A model generated the notes under the pieces. It did no database searches, was not told the DNA's origin, and saw nothing but the letters and a program-made list of their open reading frames with translations. Of a stretch of 64,000 nucleotides of DNA, positions 37,169 to 46,244 are shown in pieces; the stretch's first letter is position 1; each line of letters starts with the position of its first letter. The position numbers were made by a program, and so were the translations under genes. The DNA is taken from contig CAVYKV010000001.1 of the NCBI GenBank assembly GCA_963769255.1, positions 2,790,001 through 2,854,000 of the forward strand. The letters run 5' to 3'. Origin of the DNA: JAKACA01 sp963769255 (GTDB taxonomy: Bacteria > Actinomycetota > Acidimicrobiia > Acidimicrobiales > Bog-793).

Positions 37169-38608
37169 GTGACGCCCTCCGTCAGCCCCGCCCCAGCCCC
37201 AGCTCCGGCCGACTCGCGGTGGCGCTCGCTCTCGTTCTGGTGGGAGTCCCTCCCCGGGGCGATCACGCCGAGGCCTGCCCTCGCCGCCGATCTCGACGTC
37301 GACGTCGCCATCGTGGGGGCGGGCTACACGGGCCTCTGGACCGCCTACTACCTCGCCGCCATCGACCCGGGCCTGCGGGTGGCGGTGCTGGAGCGAGAGG
37401 TGGCGGGTTTCGGCGCCTCTGGACGCAACGGAGGATGGTGCTCCGCCTACTTCGCCGTCTCCGACGCCAACATCGCCAAACAGGTCGGCCTCGACGGCAT
37501 GCACGCCATGCGGGGCGCCATGGAGGACGCCGTCGACGAGGTCGGCAAGGTGGCAGCTGCCGAGGGCATCGAGTGCCACTACCGCAAAGGCGGGAGCCTC
37601 CGGCTCGCCCGCACAGCCGCCCACGTCGCCGGCTGCCGGGCCGAGGTCGAGGAAGCCCGCCACCTCGGGCTCGGCGAGGACCACGCGCGATGGTGCGAGC
37701 CGGACGAGGCGGCCGCCCTCGTCGGTGCCTCCGACGTCCTCGGCGGCACCTACACGCCCCATTGCGCCTCCATCCATCCCGCCCGCCTCGTCCGTGGCCT
37801 CGCCGACGCCGTCGAGCGGCGGGGCGTGACGATCTTCGAAGAGACGCCGGTGGAGCGGTTCTCACGTGCCGGGCCGGGCGGCACCCGTCACCGCCTCTCC
37901 ACGCCCGGGGGTCGCCTGCGGGCCGACGTCGTCGTCGTGGCGACGGAGGGCTACACCGCCACATTGGCGGGCCAGGACCGCACGGTGGCGCCCCTCTACT
38001 CCCTGATGGTGGCGACGGAGCCCCTCGAGGCGAGCGTCCTCGAGGACGTGCGCATCGACAAGGGCATCACGTTCACGGACGGTCGCCACCTCGTCATCTA
38101 CGGACAGCGCACGGTGGACGGGCGCATCGCCTTCGGCGGCCGCGGCGCGCCCTACCACTTCGGCTCCAGCATCGACGACTCCTACGACCGCGTGCCCGCC
38201 GTCCACGACGCCATCGGACGCACCCTCGTCGAGCTGTTCCCCGCGCTCGACGGCGTCGCCATCACCCACCGGTGGGGCGGGCCGCTCGGGGTGCACCGCG
38301 ATTGGTACCCCTCTGTCGCCTTCGACCGGGCGAACGGGCTCGCCTCCGCCGGCGGTTACGCCGGCGACGGCGTTTCGACCACGAACCTCGCCGGCCGCAC
38401 CCTTGCCCATCTCGTCTGTGGACGGGAGACCGACGAGACGCGGCTGTGCTGGGTCGGCCACCGCTCGCCCCAATGGGAGCCCGAGCCCTTGCGCTGGCTC
38501 GGCATCAACGCCGGCCTCGCCGCCACCCGCCTCGCCGACAGGGCGGAGAACCGCACCGGCGGCGCCTCACCCCTCGCCGCCCTCGTCGACCGCCTGACGG
38601 GCCACTGA
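37169..38608 (+). CDS. FAD-dependent amine oxidase, gamma-glutamylputrescine oxidase-like (PuuB/DAO family)
   Basis: 479 residues. SFWWESLPGAITPRPAL precedes the FAD motif VAIVGAGYTGLWTAYYLA; GASGRNGGWCSAYF is a hallmark of PuuB-like oxidases. Later segments include LAFSRANGLASAGGYAGDG-like GGYAGDGVSTTNLAGRTLA. Likely oxidises an amine or N-substituted amino acid to an aldehyde. The adjacent aminobutyraldehyde-type dehydrogenase and GABA aminotransferase fit a putrescine-to-succinate route. Start GTG at 37169. Confidence 0.8.
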   Translation: MTPSVSPAPAPAPADSRWRSLSFWWESLPGAITPRPALAADLDVDVAIVGAGYTGLWTAYYLAAIDPGLRVAVLEREVAGFGASGRNGGWCSAYFAVSDANIAKQVGLDGMHAMRGAMEDAVDEVGKVAAAEGIECHYRKGGSLRLARTAAHVAGCRAEVEEARHLGLGEDHARWCEPDEAAALVGASDVLGGTYTPHCASIHPARLVRGLADAVERRGVTIFEETPVERFSRAGPGGTRHRLSTPGGRLRADVVVVATEGYTATLAGQDRTVAPLYSLMVATEPLEASVLEDVRIDKGITFTDGRHLVIYGQRTVDGRIAFGGRGAPYHFGSSIDDSYDRVPAVHDAIGRTLVELFPALDGVAITHRWGGPLGVHRDWYPSVAFDRANGLASAGGYAGDGVSTTNLAGRTLAHLVCGRETDETRLCWVGHRSPQWEPEPLRWLGINAGLAATRLADRAENRTGGASPLAALVDRLTGH

Positions 38609-38674
38609 CAGCAGCTACCGGCGCTCGACGGGCGCGGGCTCAGAGCCGCCGAATCACGACCGGGATAGCCCTCC

Positions 38675-40183
38675 TCAGCCGGTGGCACCACCCGAGTTCG
38701 ACGAGCTCGTCATACCACCCACAGCGACGGCGGAGCTGCTCGAGATTCCCGTGATGCCCGTGATGCCGGACACGCCCGGCACACCGGTGATGCTCGAGAT
38801 GCCGGTGCCGGGGCAGAGAGCGCCACCGTTGTCCGCCGTCCCTGAGGCCGTGCAGCCCAGGGCGGAGTCGATGAGCGACTTGATCGTGGCCGCCGAGATC
38901 ATGAAGGCGCCCTGCGGGGCGGTGACGCCGACGGCCGGGTGGGAGAAGTCGAGGTTGGCGGAGTACCCCTCGTAGCTCACCTGCAGTCGGGAGAGCGAAC
39001 CGTTCGTCACCCACATCGTCATCGGGATCTCGAGGCCGGCCGGGATCTCATGGACACTCGACTCGATGGCTCCGAGCTCGCGAGCGGCCGTGGCGGCCTC
39101 GGCGGTCGGGAGGTCCTTCGTGATGGCACCGTTCATGTCGGCGAGGAAGCTCGCCACGAAGTGCTCGACCGGCAGCGTGAGGGAGTACTCCGTCGTCCCG
39201 TTGGAGGACGACAGCTGGTGGATGCTGGTCCAGGTGTCCCACGACTGCGAGAACGACATCGTGAAGGCGTTGCGGAGGTTGGCGATCTGCGAGGCGGTCG
39301 GGATCTGCGTCGTCGTCGTGCCGAGCGCCGACTCGAGCGAGCGCAGCGTCGCGAGGCTGACACCGACCCACTGATCGTGCACGACGTCCGACTCGATCGT
39401 GTAGGCCGCCCCGGTGGCGCCGCCCGACGCCAGCGACTGCAGGGCCTGCTCGTAGGTGCTCTGTGAGATGGCCCGCAGGTTGACGCGGGCATAGATGGCC
39501 GAGTCCGTCCCGACGACGTCGACGATGTCGCTGCCGCTTCTGAGGACGGAGATCTCGTAGGCACCGATGTTGTCGGAGCCGGACGAGATGGGGGCCGAGG
39601 CGTTCTTGCTCGTCACGGTGAGGACGACCGAGTACTGCGACACGGTCGCCTCCTCCGACGGGTTCGGGACCTGCGCCGTAGCCACGACCTGCAGCGTGGG
39701 AGAGGCGAGGACGCTGGCAAGAGCGGCGTGCACGCCGCTCGCCCTCGCCTGCAGCTCGAAGCCGGCGACGACCCCGATGACGGCGAGCACGGAGAGGGCG
39801 GCACCCGCGATGACGAGGCGCCGGCGGCGGGGTGCCGACGGGGCGCTCGGGAGCGGTGCGGCGGCGCTCCAGTCCACTGCCGGGGCGGCCGGCGGCTGAG
39901 CCGGCAGCTGCTCGGTGGACAACGGCGGCGTGGCGGGCGCCGCCGGAGCCCACGACGGCGTGGATCCGCCCCAGGTCACGAACTCGGCCGCCTCGCCCCA
40001 CTGGGGCGGCGGCGGGGAGGCCGGGAGGGGCGGCTCAGGAGGAGTCGGAGGCGGTGGTGGCGGAGGCGGGGGCGGAGGCACTGCCGCCCCCGTTGGTATG
40101 GCGGGCGCCGGTGGGACCGAGGCACCCTCCGCTGCCTCCGCCGGGGTGTGCGGGTGTCCTTCGTCTTCCCAGTAGCCAGCCAT
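38675..40183 (-). CDS. Membrane-anchored hypothetical protein with proline-rich N terminus
   Basis: 502 residues. A cytoplasmic proline/alanine-rich region of about 115 residues (including a run of eleven prolines) ends at RRRR, then one membrane helix (about 122-142) and an extracellular serine/threonine-rich domain. The C terminus has collagen-like glycine spacing (TGVPGVSGITGITG). Two cysteines near residues 444 and 456 could form a disulfide. The layout resembles actinobacterial envelope proteins with LppX/LprG-like or DUF domains, but no family is certain. A GAGGGAAGGA ribosome-binding site precedes the ATG. Confidence 0.65.
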   Translation of the reverse strand: MAGYWEDEGHPHTPAEAAEGASVPPAPAIPTGAAVPPPPPPPPPPPTPPEPPLPASPPPPQWGEAAEFVTWGGSTPSWAPAAPATPPLSTEQLPAQPPAAPAVDWSAAAPLPSAPSAPRRRRLVIAGAALSVLAVIGVVAGFELQARASGVHAALASVLASPTLQVVATAQVPNPSEEATVSQYSVVLTVTSKNASAPISSGSDNIGAYEISVLRSGSDIVDVVGTDSAIYARVNLRAISQSTYEQALQSLASGGATGAAYTIESDVVHDQWVGVSLATLRSLESALGTTTTQIPTASQIANLRNAFTMSFSQSWDTWTSIHQLSSSNGTTEYSLTLPVEHFVASFLADMNGAITKDLPTAEAATAARELGAIESSVHEIPAGLEIPMTMWVTNGSLSRLQVSYEGYSANLDFSHPAVGVTAPQGAFMISAATIKSLIDSALGCTASGTADNGGALCPGTGISSITGVPGVSGITGITGISSSSAVAVGGMTSSSNSGGATG

Positions 40184-40251
40184 CGACCACGTCCTTCCCT
40201 CGCCTACTCGTAGTTTCTCACAGGGTGAGACAGGGCGCGACGGGGGCGTCC

Positions 40252-41598
40252 TCAGATCGAGCGGAGCGCCTTCTCGAAGATCTCGAGGCCCTCGTGGAGG
40301 AGGTCGTCGCCGATGACGAGAGGCGGCAGGAGACGCACGACGTTGTCGAAGGTGCCGGCCTTCAAGGCGATGACGCCCTCGGAATGGCAGCGGGCGAGCA
40401 CCTTGGAGGCCGCCGCCGCGTCCGGCATCTTGCTGGCCCGGTCGGAGACGAGCTCGACGGCCGCCATGCCCCCGATGACGCGGACGTCGCCCACGGCACT
40501 CACGTCGTCGAGGAGCGGCGTGAGGCGCTGGGAGAAGATCTCGCCGATGTGCTGGGCCCGCTCGCCGAGCCCGCCCTGCTCCACCTCCCTGATGGCGCCG
40601 AGGGCAGCCGCGCAGCAGACGGGGTTGCCCCCGAAGGTGCCGCCGAGCCCGCCCGTGTGCACCTTGTCGACGAGGTCGGCCCGGGCGGTGACGCCGCCGA
40701 TGGGCATGCCGCCGCCGAGCCCCTTCGCCGTCGTGATGATGTCGGGAACGAGTCCCCAGTGCTCGGAGGAGAACCAGCGGCCGGTACGGGCGAAGCCCGC
40801 CTGCACCTCGTCGGCCACGAAGACGATCCCGTTGGCGGCGCAGTACTCGGCCAGCATGGGCAAGAAACCCTCCCCGGGGATCACCACCCCGGCCTCCCCC
40901 AGTACCGGCTCGACGACGAGGGCGGCGATGCGGTCGCCGCCGATCTCACGGTCCATGGCCGTGATGGCGGCCGCCGCGCAGGCCGGGCCGCACTCGTCGG
41001 CCGGCGCCCCGACTGGGCAGCGGTAGGGATAGCTGAAGGGGAGCCGGTAGATCTCGGAGGCGAGGGGGCCGAAGGTCGCCTTGTAGGGCATGGCCTTCGC
41101 CGTCATGCTCATGGTGAGGAGCGTGCGGCCGTGGAAGGCGTGCTCGAACACGGCGACGGCCTGGCGTCCCGTCGCGGAGCGGGCGATCTTGACGGCGTTC
41201 TCGAGGGCCTCCGCCCCGGAGTTGACGAAGAACGTGCGCCGCTCGAGGTCGCCGGGAACGAGGGCGTTCAGCTTCTCGGCGAGCGCCACGTAGGCCTCGT
41301 ACGGCGTCACCTGGAAGCACGTGTGCGTGAAGCGGGCCGCCTGCTCCTCGATGCCCTCCACGACCGCCTGGGCGCTCGAACCGACCGTGAGGACGGCGAT
41401 GCCTGCCCCGAGGTCGATGAAGGAGTTCCCGTCGACGTCGACGAGGACGCCACCGCCCGCCCGCTCGGCGAAGACCGGCATCGTCCCGCTCACGCCGGGT
41501 GGCACTGCCGCCTTTCGCCGTTGCATGAGCGCACGGGACCGCGGCCCGGGGATCTCCGTGACGAGCTGGCGCCGCTGCGGCACTGAGGGGTGTTCCAC
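40252..41598 (-). CDS. gabT: 4-aminobutyrate aminotransferase (class III, PLP)
   Basis: 448 residues. FFVNSGAEALENAVKIAR, FEHAFHGRTLLTMSMTAK, the PLP-binding DEVQAGFARTGRWF and the Schiff-base lysine in TTAKGLGGGMPIGG are all present, with SEIYRLPFSYPYRCP typical of GabT. Converts GABA plus 2-oxoglutarate to succinate semialdehyde and glutamate. The GTG at 41598 follows AAGGAG. It is divergent from the Lrp-family gene, its likely regulator. Confidence 0.85.
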   Translation of the reverse strand: MEHPSVPQRRQLVTEIPGPRSRALMQRRKAAVPPGVSGTMPVFAERAGGGVLVDVDGNSFIDLGAGIAVLTVGSSAQAVVEGIEEQAARFTHTCFQVTPYEAYVALAEKLNALVPGDLERRTFFVNSGAEALENAVKIARSATGRQAVAVFEHAFHGRTLLTMSMTAKAMPYKATFGPLASEIYRLPFSYPYRCPVGAPADECGPACAAAAITAMDREIGGDRIAALVVEPVLGEAGVVIPGEGFLPMLAEYCAANGIVFVADEVQAGFARTGRWFSSEHWGLVPDIITTAKGLGGGMPIGGVTARADLVDKVHTGGLGGTFGGNPVCCAAALGAIREVEQGGLGERAQHIGEIFSQRLTPLLDDVSAVGDVRVIGGMAAVELVSDRASKMPDAAAASKVLARCHSEGVIALKAGTFDNVVRLLPPLVIGDDLLHEGLEIFEKALRSI

Positions 41599-41661
41599 GA
41601 TGGCGCTCCTTCTCGGGGTTGCTGAATCGGTTGCTGCGCAGCATATCTGCGACGGATTCCA

Positions 41662-41690
41662 TTGACAATGGGCGGTTTCGGTGTGAATAT
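41662..41690 (+). promoter_or_regulatory. Promoter for the Lrp-family gene, probably leaderless
   Basis: A perfect -35 TTGACA (41662-41667), a 17-base spacer and a GAATAT -10 at 41685-41690. The ATG at 41699 falls about where transcription should begin, so the mRNA would have little or no leader. Confidence 0.5.
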
Positions 41691-41698
41691 TGGCCGCC

Positions 41699-42181
41699 AT
41701 GGCGCGGGCAAATGGCACGGCGACGATGCACGCCCCGCTCCTCGACGACGTCTCCAAGCAGCTCGTTGAGGAGCTGCAGCGCGACGGCCGGCGGTCCTAC
41801 GCCGACCTCGCCAAGTCCGTCGGCCTCTCCGAAGCCGCCGTCCGCCAGCGGGTCCGCCGTCTTCTCGACGACGGTGCCATGCAGATCGTCGCCGTGACGG
41901 ATCCGGCCACGGTGGGTTTCTCGCGTCAGGCCATGATCGGCATCCGCGCCGAGGGCGACCTGCGCGACGTGGCGCGGCGCCTCTCGGAGCTCCCGGAGCT
42001 CGAGTACGTCGTGCTCTGCGCAGGATCCTTCGACATCCTCGTCGAGCTCGTGTGCGAGGACGACGAGAGCCTGCTGCGTCTCCTCGACGAGTCCATCCGT
42101 GCCGTGGACGGCGTGCGGGAGACCGAGACCTTCATCTACCTGCGCCTGGTGAAGCAGAGCTATGCGTGGGGTACCCGTTGA
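41699..42181 (+). CDS. Lrp/AsnC-family transcriptional regulator
   Basis: 160 residues. HTH part: LLDDVSKQLVEELQRDGRRSY, LAKSVGLSEAAVRQRVRRLLD. The C-terminal RAM ligand domain contains VVLCAGSFDILVELVCEDDE and TETFIYLRLVK. It sits between two divergent class III aminotransferase genes and probably senses an amino acid or amine to control both. The ATG at 41699 is favoured by promoter spacing; ATG 41726 is a later option. Confidence 0.85.
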   Translation: MARANGTATMHAPLLDDVSKQLVEELQRDGRRSYADLAKSVGLSEAAVRQRVRRLLDDGAMQIVAVTDPATVGFSRQAMIGIRAEGDLRDVARRLSELPELEYVVLCAGSFDILVELVCEDDESLLRLLDESIRAVDGVRETETFIYLRLVKQSYAWGTR

Positions 42182-42212
42182 GACCAGCGACCAAGCCGAC
42201 ACCGGAGACGAC

Positions 42213-43601
42213 ATGACTCAAGAGGACCACGCCGTCCGCGACCCGCAGGCCCAGCAGTCCGCCGCCCGCGACCATCTCTGGCTCCACTTCACGAGGATGG
42301 GGTCCTTCAGCGACCAGCACGAGATCCCCATCATCGAGCGGGGCGAAGGGCCCTACGTCTACGACAACCACGGCAAGCGCTACCTCGACGGCCTCTCCGG
42401 CCTCTTCGTCGTGCAGCTCGGCCACGGCCGTCACGACCTGGCCGAAGCGGCCCGCAAGCAGGCCGAGACCCTCGCCTACTTCCCACTCTGGTCCTACGCC
42501 CACCCCCGCTCGATCGAGCTGGCCGACCGCCTCGCCGACTACGCCCCGGCCGACCTCAACCGCGTCTTCTTCACGACGGGCGGCAGCGAGGCCGTCGAGT
42601 CCGCCTGGAAGCTCGCCCGCCAGTACTTCCAGGCGATCGGGCAGCCGAACCGTTACAAGGTCATCAGTCGCAACATCGCCTACCACGGCACGACCCTCGG
42701 CGCCCTCTCCATCACCAGCATCCCGGCCGCCCGCATGCCCTTCGAGCCGCTCGTGCCCGGAGCCCGCAAGGCCATGAACACGAACCGCTACCGCTGCCGC
42801 GACTGCTCGCATCTCGATCACTGCACGATGCGCTGCGCCGACTCCATCGAGCAGGTCATCGAATTCGAAGGGCCGGAGTCGGTCGCCGCCGTCTACGTCG
42901 AGCCCGTGCAGAACTCCGGCGGCTGCTTCCCGCCGCCGGAGGGATACATGCAGCACGTGCGCGAGATCTGCGACCGCTACGGCATCCTCATGATCTCCGA
43001 CGAGGTCATCTGCGCCTTCGGCCGCCTCGGCGAGATGTTCGGCTGCGACCGCTACGGCTACGTGCCCGACATGATCACCTGCGCCAAGGGGATGACGAGC
43101 GGTTACTCACCCATCGGGGCCATGATCGCCCGCGACCACCTCATGGAACCCTTCCTCGAGCACGGGGCGAGCTTCACCCACGGCATCACCTTCGGGGGGC
43201 ACCCCGTCTCGGCCGCCGTCGGCCTCGCCAACCTCGACGCCTTCGAGCGGGAGGGCATCCTGCAGCACGTGCGCAAGCACGAGGCGGACTTCCGCAGCTC
43301 GCTCGAGGGACTCCTCGACCTCCCGATCGTGGGGGACGTCCGGGGCGCCGGCTACTTCTACGGCATCGAGCTCGTGAAGGACAAGGCCACGAGGGAGACC
43401 TTCTCGCACGCCGAGGCGGAGTTCCTCCTGCGCGGCTTCCTCTCGCCCGAGCTCTTCGACCGCGGCCTCATCTGCCGCACCGACGACCGCGGCGACCCCG
43501 TCATCCAGCTCTCGCCGCCCCTCATCTGCGAGCAGGAGCACTTCGACGAGATCGAGCAGATCCTCCGCAGCGTGCTGCAGGAGGCATGGTCGCGCCTGTA
43601 G
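42213..43601 (+). CDS. Class III aminotransferase with cysteine-rich insertion
   Basis: 462 residues, PLP fold type I. VFFTTGGSEAVESAWKLARQYF, the lysine site CAKGMTSGYSPIGA and LISDEVICAFGRLG-like MISDEVICAFGR are clear. Related to diamine/pyruvate or beta-alanine/pyruvate transaminases. Between the fold's N-terminal and PLP parts is a distinctive CRDCSHLDHCTMRC insertion (four cysteines) that could bind a metal. ATG at 42213 with GGAGA upstream. It overlaps the acyl-CoA synthetase by 16 bases. Confidence 0.82.
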   Translation: MTQEDHAVRDPQAQQSAARDHLWLHFTRMGSFSDQHEIPIIERGEGPYVYDNHGKRYLDGLSGLFVVQLGHGRHDLAEAARKQAETLAYFPLWSYAHPRSIELADRLADYAPADLNRVFFTTGGSEAVESAWKLARQYFQAIGQPNRYKVISRNIAYHGTTLGALSITSIPAARMPFEPLVPGARKAMNTNRYRCRDCSHLDHCTMRCADSIEQVIEFEGPESVAAVYVEPVQNSGGCFPPPEGYMQHVREICDRYGILMISDEVICAFGRLGEMFGCDRYGYVPDMITCAKGMTSGYSPIGAMIARDHLMEPFLEHGASFTHGITFGGHPVSAAVGLANLDAFEREGILQHVRKHEADFRSSLEGLLDLPIVGDVRGAGYFYGIELVKDKATRETFSHAEAEFLLRGFLSPELFDRGLICRTDDRGDPVIQLSPPLICEQEHFDEIEQILRSVLQEAWSRL

Positions 43602-45124
43602 AGAGCGGCGGCTCGCCGGCCACGCTGCCGGCATCCTTCCGGCGGCACTGGGCGGCCGACCCCGGCGCTGCCGCCCTCGTCGACGGGGCGAGCGGCCTCG
43701 CCCTCTGCAATGCCGACGTCGAGGAGCTGACGGCCGCACTGGCGGGCCGGCTGCTCGGGGCGGGCCTCTCGCCGGGCGACCGGCTCCTCTGGAGCCCGGG
43801 CCGCCCGCTCGAGTCGGCCCTCGTCGCCGTGGCGGCCCTGCGGGCGGGCCTCGTCCTCGTGGCGGTCAACCCGTCGCTGACGCCGCCGGAGATCCGCCAC
43901 GTGCTCGCCGAGGTGGCCCCGTCCGCCAGTGCGGTGGACGACCCGGCGCTCGCCCGGACGGTGGGCGAGCTCGCACACGGCCTCCGGCTCATCGAGCCGC
44001 CCCCGGCCCTCGATCGGGCGGGCACTGGGGCGCCGCCGCCGGGGCCGCGGCCGGCGGGCGGCGCTCACCTCGACACCGCCGCCCCGGGCGACACGGCGCT
44101 CATCCTCTTCACCTCGGGCACGACGGGAAAGCCGAAGGCGGCCGCCCACACGCACGCCGGCCTTCTCGCCAACGCCGAGTCCCTCCGCCTCGCCTGGCGC
44201 TGGGCGCCGGAGGACCGGCTCGTGCACGCCCTTCCCATGTTCCACGCCCATGGGCTCTGCGTCGGCCTCCTCGGCACCCTCCACGCCGGCGCCTCCGCCG
44301 TGCTCCTCCCCCGCTTCGGTGCGGGCGAGGTGCTCGACACCATCGGCCCCCGCGGCGCCACGCTCTTCTTCGGAGTCCCGACGATGTACCACCGCCTGGA
44401 GGCATCCGGGCGGGCGGGCGAGCTCGCCTCCCTCCGGCTCGCCGTCTCCGGCTCGGCACCCCTGTCAGCGTCGCTGCACGCCGCCCTCTCCGCCGATGGG
44501 GGCGTCCGGGTCCTCGAGCGCTACGGCACGACGGAGGCCCTCATGAGCCTCTCGAACCCCTACGACGGGGAGCGACGCCCGGGCAGCGTCGGTCTCCCCC
44601 TCCCCGGCGTCGACATCCGCCTCGGGCCGGCCAGCGGCCCCGACGGCGACGAGGCCGGCGAAGACGGCTCCGGCGAGCTGTTCGTGCGCAGCGCCTCCGT
44701 CTTCGCCGGCTACCTCAACCGTCCGGCCGAGACGGCTGAGGTGCTCGAGGACGGTTGGTACCGAACGGGCGACGTCGTGTCGGTCGGCGACGACGGCTAT
44801 GTGCGCGTCCTCGGGCGGACGAAGGAGCTCGTGATCTCGGGCGGCTACAACGTCTACCCCGCCGAGATCGAGACCGCCCTCGCCGAGCACCCTGGCGTGG
44901 CCGAGATCGCCGTCAGTGGCACACCTTCGGCGGAGTGGGGCGAGGTCGTGACGGCCTATGTCGTGCCCGCCGGGGCGCCCGAGGGGCTCGTGGAGGCGCT
45001 GGACGCCTTCGCCGCAGAGCGGCTGGCGCCCTACAAGCGGCCCCGCATCGTGCACCTCGTCGGGTCCCTCCCGCGAAACGCCCTCGGCAAGATCGTGCGC
45101 CAGCGGCTCACCCCGGGCGACTGA
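43586..45124 (+). CDS. AMP-dependent acyl-CoA synthetase (malonyl-CoA synthetase-like)
   Basis: 512 residues of the adenylate-forming family. The phosphate loop LFTSGTTGKPKAAAHTH is near residue 175, followed by the PMFHAHG and YGTTEA adenylation motifs, WYRTGDVV and the swivelling-domain LGRTKELVISGGYNVYP; the catalytic lysine is in NALGKIVR near the end. The short length and HALPMFHAHGL resemble malonyl-CoA synthetases. It is coupled to the aminotransferase, whose product could be malonate semialdehyde, but the acid substrate is not proven. Confidence 0.82.
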   Translation: MVAPVESGGSPATLPASFRRHWAADPGAAALVDGASGLALCNADVEELTAALAGRLLGAGLSPGDRLLWSPGRPLESALVAVAALRAGLVLVAVNPSLTPPEIRHVLAEVAPSASAVDDPALARTVGELAHGLRLIEPPPALDRAGTGAPPPGPRPAGGAHLDTAAPGDTALILFTSGTTGKPKAAAHTHAGLLANAESLRLAWRWAPEDRLVHALPMFHAHGLCVGLLGTLHAGASAVLLPRFGAGEVLDTIGPRGATLFFGVPTMYHRLEASGRAGELASLRLAVSGSAPLSASLHAALSADGGVRVLERYGTTEALMSLSNPYDGERRPGSVGLPLPGVDIRLGPASGPDGDEAGEDGSGELFVRSASVFAGYLNRPAETAEVLEDGWYRTGDVVSVGDDGYVRVLGRTKELVISGGYNVYPAEIETALAEHPGVAEIAVSGTPSAEWGEVVTAYVVPAGAPEGLVEALDAFAAERLAPYKRPRIVHLVGSLPRNALGKIVRQRLTPGD

Positions 45125-45151
45125 GCGGGCCGGCCTGCCTACCCTGTGGGA

Positions 45152-45637
45152 ATGGCCCTCTTCGACCACCCCATCCACCACCTCGACGGCGAGCCCTTCG
45201 ACCTGCACGAGCTCGACGGCAAGGCGGTCCTCGTCGTGAACGTCGCCTCCCGCTGCGGGTTGACACCGCAGTACACCGGGCTCGAACACCTGCAGGAGCG
45301 CTACGCCGACCGCGGCTTCACCGTCCTCGGCATCCCCTGCAACCAGTTCGGGCAGCAGGAGCCGGGGACGGCCGAGGAGATCCAGACGTTCTGCTCGACG
45401 ACCTACGGCGTCACCTTCCCCATGACGGAGAAGATCGAGGTGAACGGTGAGGACCGGCACCCCCTCTACAGCGACCTGACGGCCGTGGAGGACGCCGAAG
45501 GCGCCGCCGGCGACATCCAGTGGAACTTCGAGAAGTTCCTCATCGCCCCGGACGGCTCCGTCTCGCGCTTTCGCCCCACCGTCGAGCCGGAGTCGGAGGA
45601 GATCACGAGCGCCATCGAGGCGGCCCTCCCGGCCTGA
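45152..45637 (+). CDS. Glutathione peroxidase family protein (cysteine type)
   Basis: 161 residues, thioredoxin fold. NVASRCGLTPQYTGLE holds the peroxidatic cysteine where selenoproteins carry Sec; GIPCNQFGQQEPG and the FEKFLIAPDGSVSRF tail are conserved. Cys versions usually use thioredoxin rather than glutathione, which actinobacteria lack. Reduces peroxides. ATG at 45152; GTG 45146 is also in frame. Confidence 0.88.
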   Translation: MALFDHPIHHLDGEPFDLHELDGKAVLVVNVASRCGLTPQYTGLEHLQERYADRGFTVLGIPCNQFGQQEPGTAEEIQTFCSTTYGVTFPMTEKIEVNGEDRHPLYSDLTAVEDAEGAAGDIQWNFEKFLIAPDGSVSRFRPTVEPESEEITSAIEAALPA

Positions 45638-45691
45638 GCGCGGTCCGGCGCCGGCACCAGCGACGAGGCGACATGATTGGGACCCAGGCAC

Positions 45692-46132
45692 GTGGCCGGG
45701 CGTGACGCCGCCTCCTCCGCCGGCGGCCTACAGGTGCCCGGCGGCCCCTTCATCCCCGCCTCCGAGCTGCGCTGGCGCTACTCGGCGAGCGGCGGCCACG
45801 GTGGCCAGCACGTCAACACGTCCAACACGCGTGCCGAGGTCACCTTCGACGCCGCCCGGTCGGCATCCCTCGACGAGGAGCAGCGCCGGCTCGTCATCGA
45901 GCGCTTCGGGCGGGTGGTGCGCGTCGTCGCCTCCGACGAGCGCTCGCAGTGGCGCAACCGGCGACTGGCGGCCGAGCGCCTGGCCGATCGGCTGGCGGAC
46001 GCCCTCGAGATCCCCGCGGAACGTCGCCCCACCCGGCCGAGCCGGCGGGTGCAGCGGGTCCGGCGGGAGGAACGCTCGAGAGCGCAGGCGAAACGAGTCG
46101 CCCGCCGCTGGAGCTACGACGAGGACAGCTGA
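45692..46132 (+). CDS. arfB: ArfB-like peptidyl-tRNA hydrolase / alternative release factor
   Basis: About 146 residues. The GGQ release-factor motif is in SGGHGGQHVNTSNTR, and the C-terminal tail is very basic (RRVQRVRREERSRAQAKRVARR), needed to enter the empty mRNA channel of stalled ribosomes. ArfB cleaves peptidyl-tRNA when no stop codon is present. GTG at 45692 or TTG 45677; no operon partner is evident. Confidence 0.85.
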   Translation: MAGRDAASSAGGLQVPGGPFIPASELRWRYSASGGHGGQHVNTSNTRAEVTFDAARSASLDEEQRRLVIERFGRVVRVVASDERSQWRNRRLAAERLADRLADALEIPAERRPTRPSRRVQRVRREERSRAQAKRVARRWSYDEDS

Positions 46133-46244
46133 GCGCTCGGCGGCCACGGAGGCGGCATGGTCGGACGTGAAATGTATGGACAGTTAAAGGTCGCGGGTGT
46201 ACCGTGCCGCCGAACAAAGGGGATCGTCGGACAAGGGGGAGACG

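Noticed and set aside
40040..40085. GC-rich tandem repeat near the start of the 38675-40183 gene
   Set aside because: It is the coding sequence of a polyproline run, not a separate repeat.
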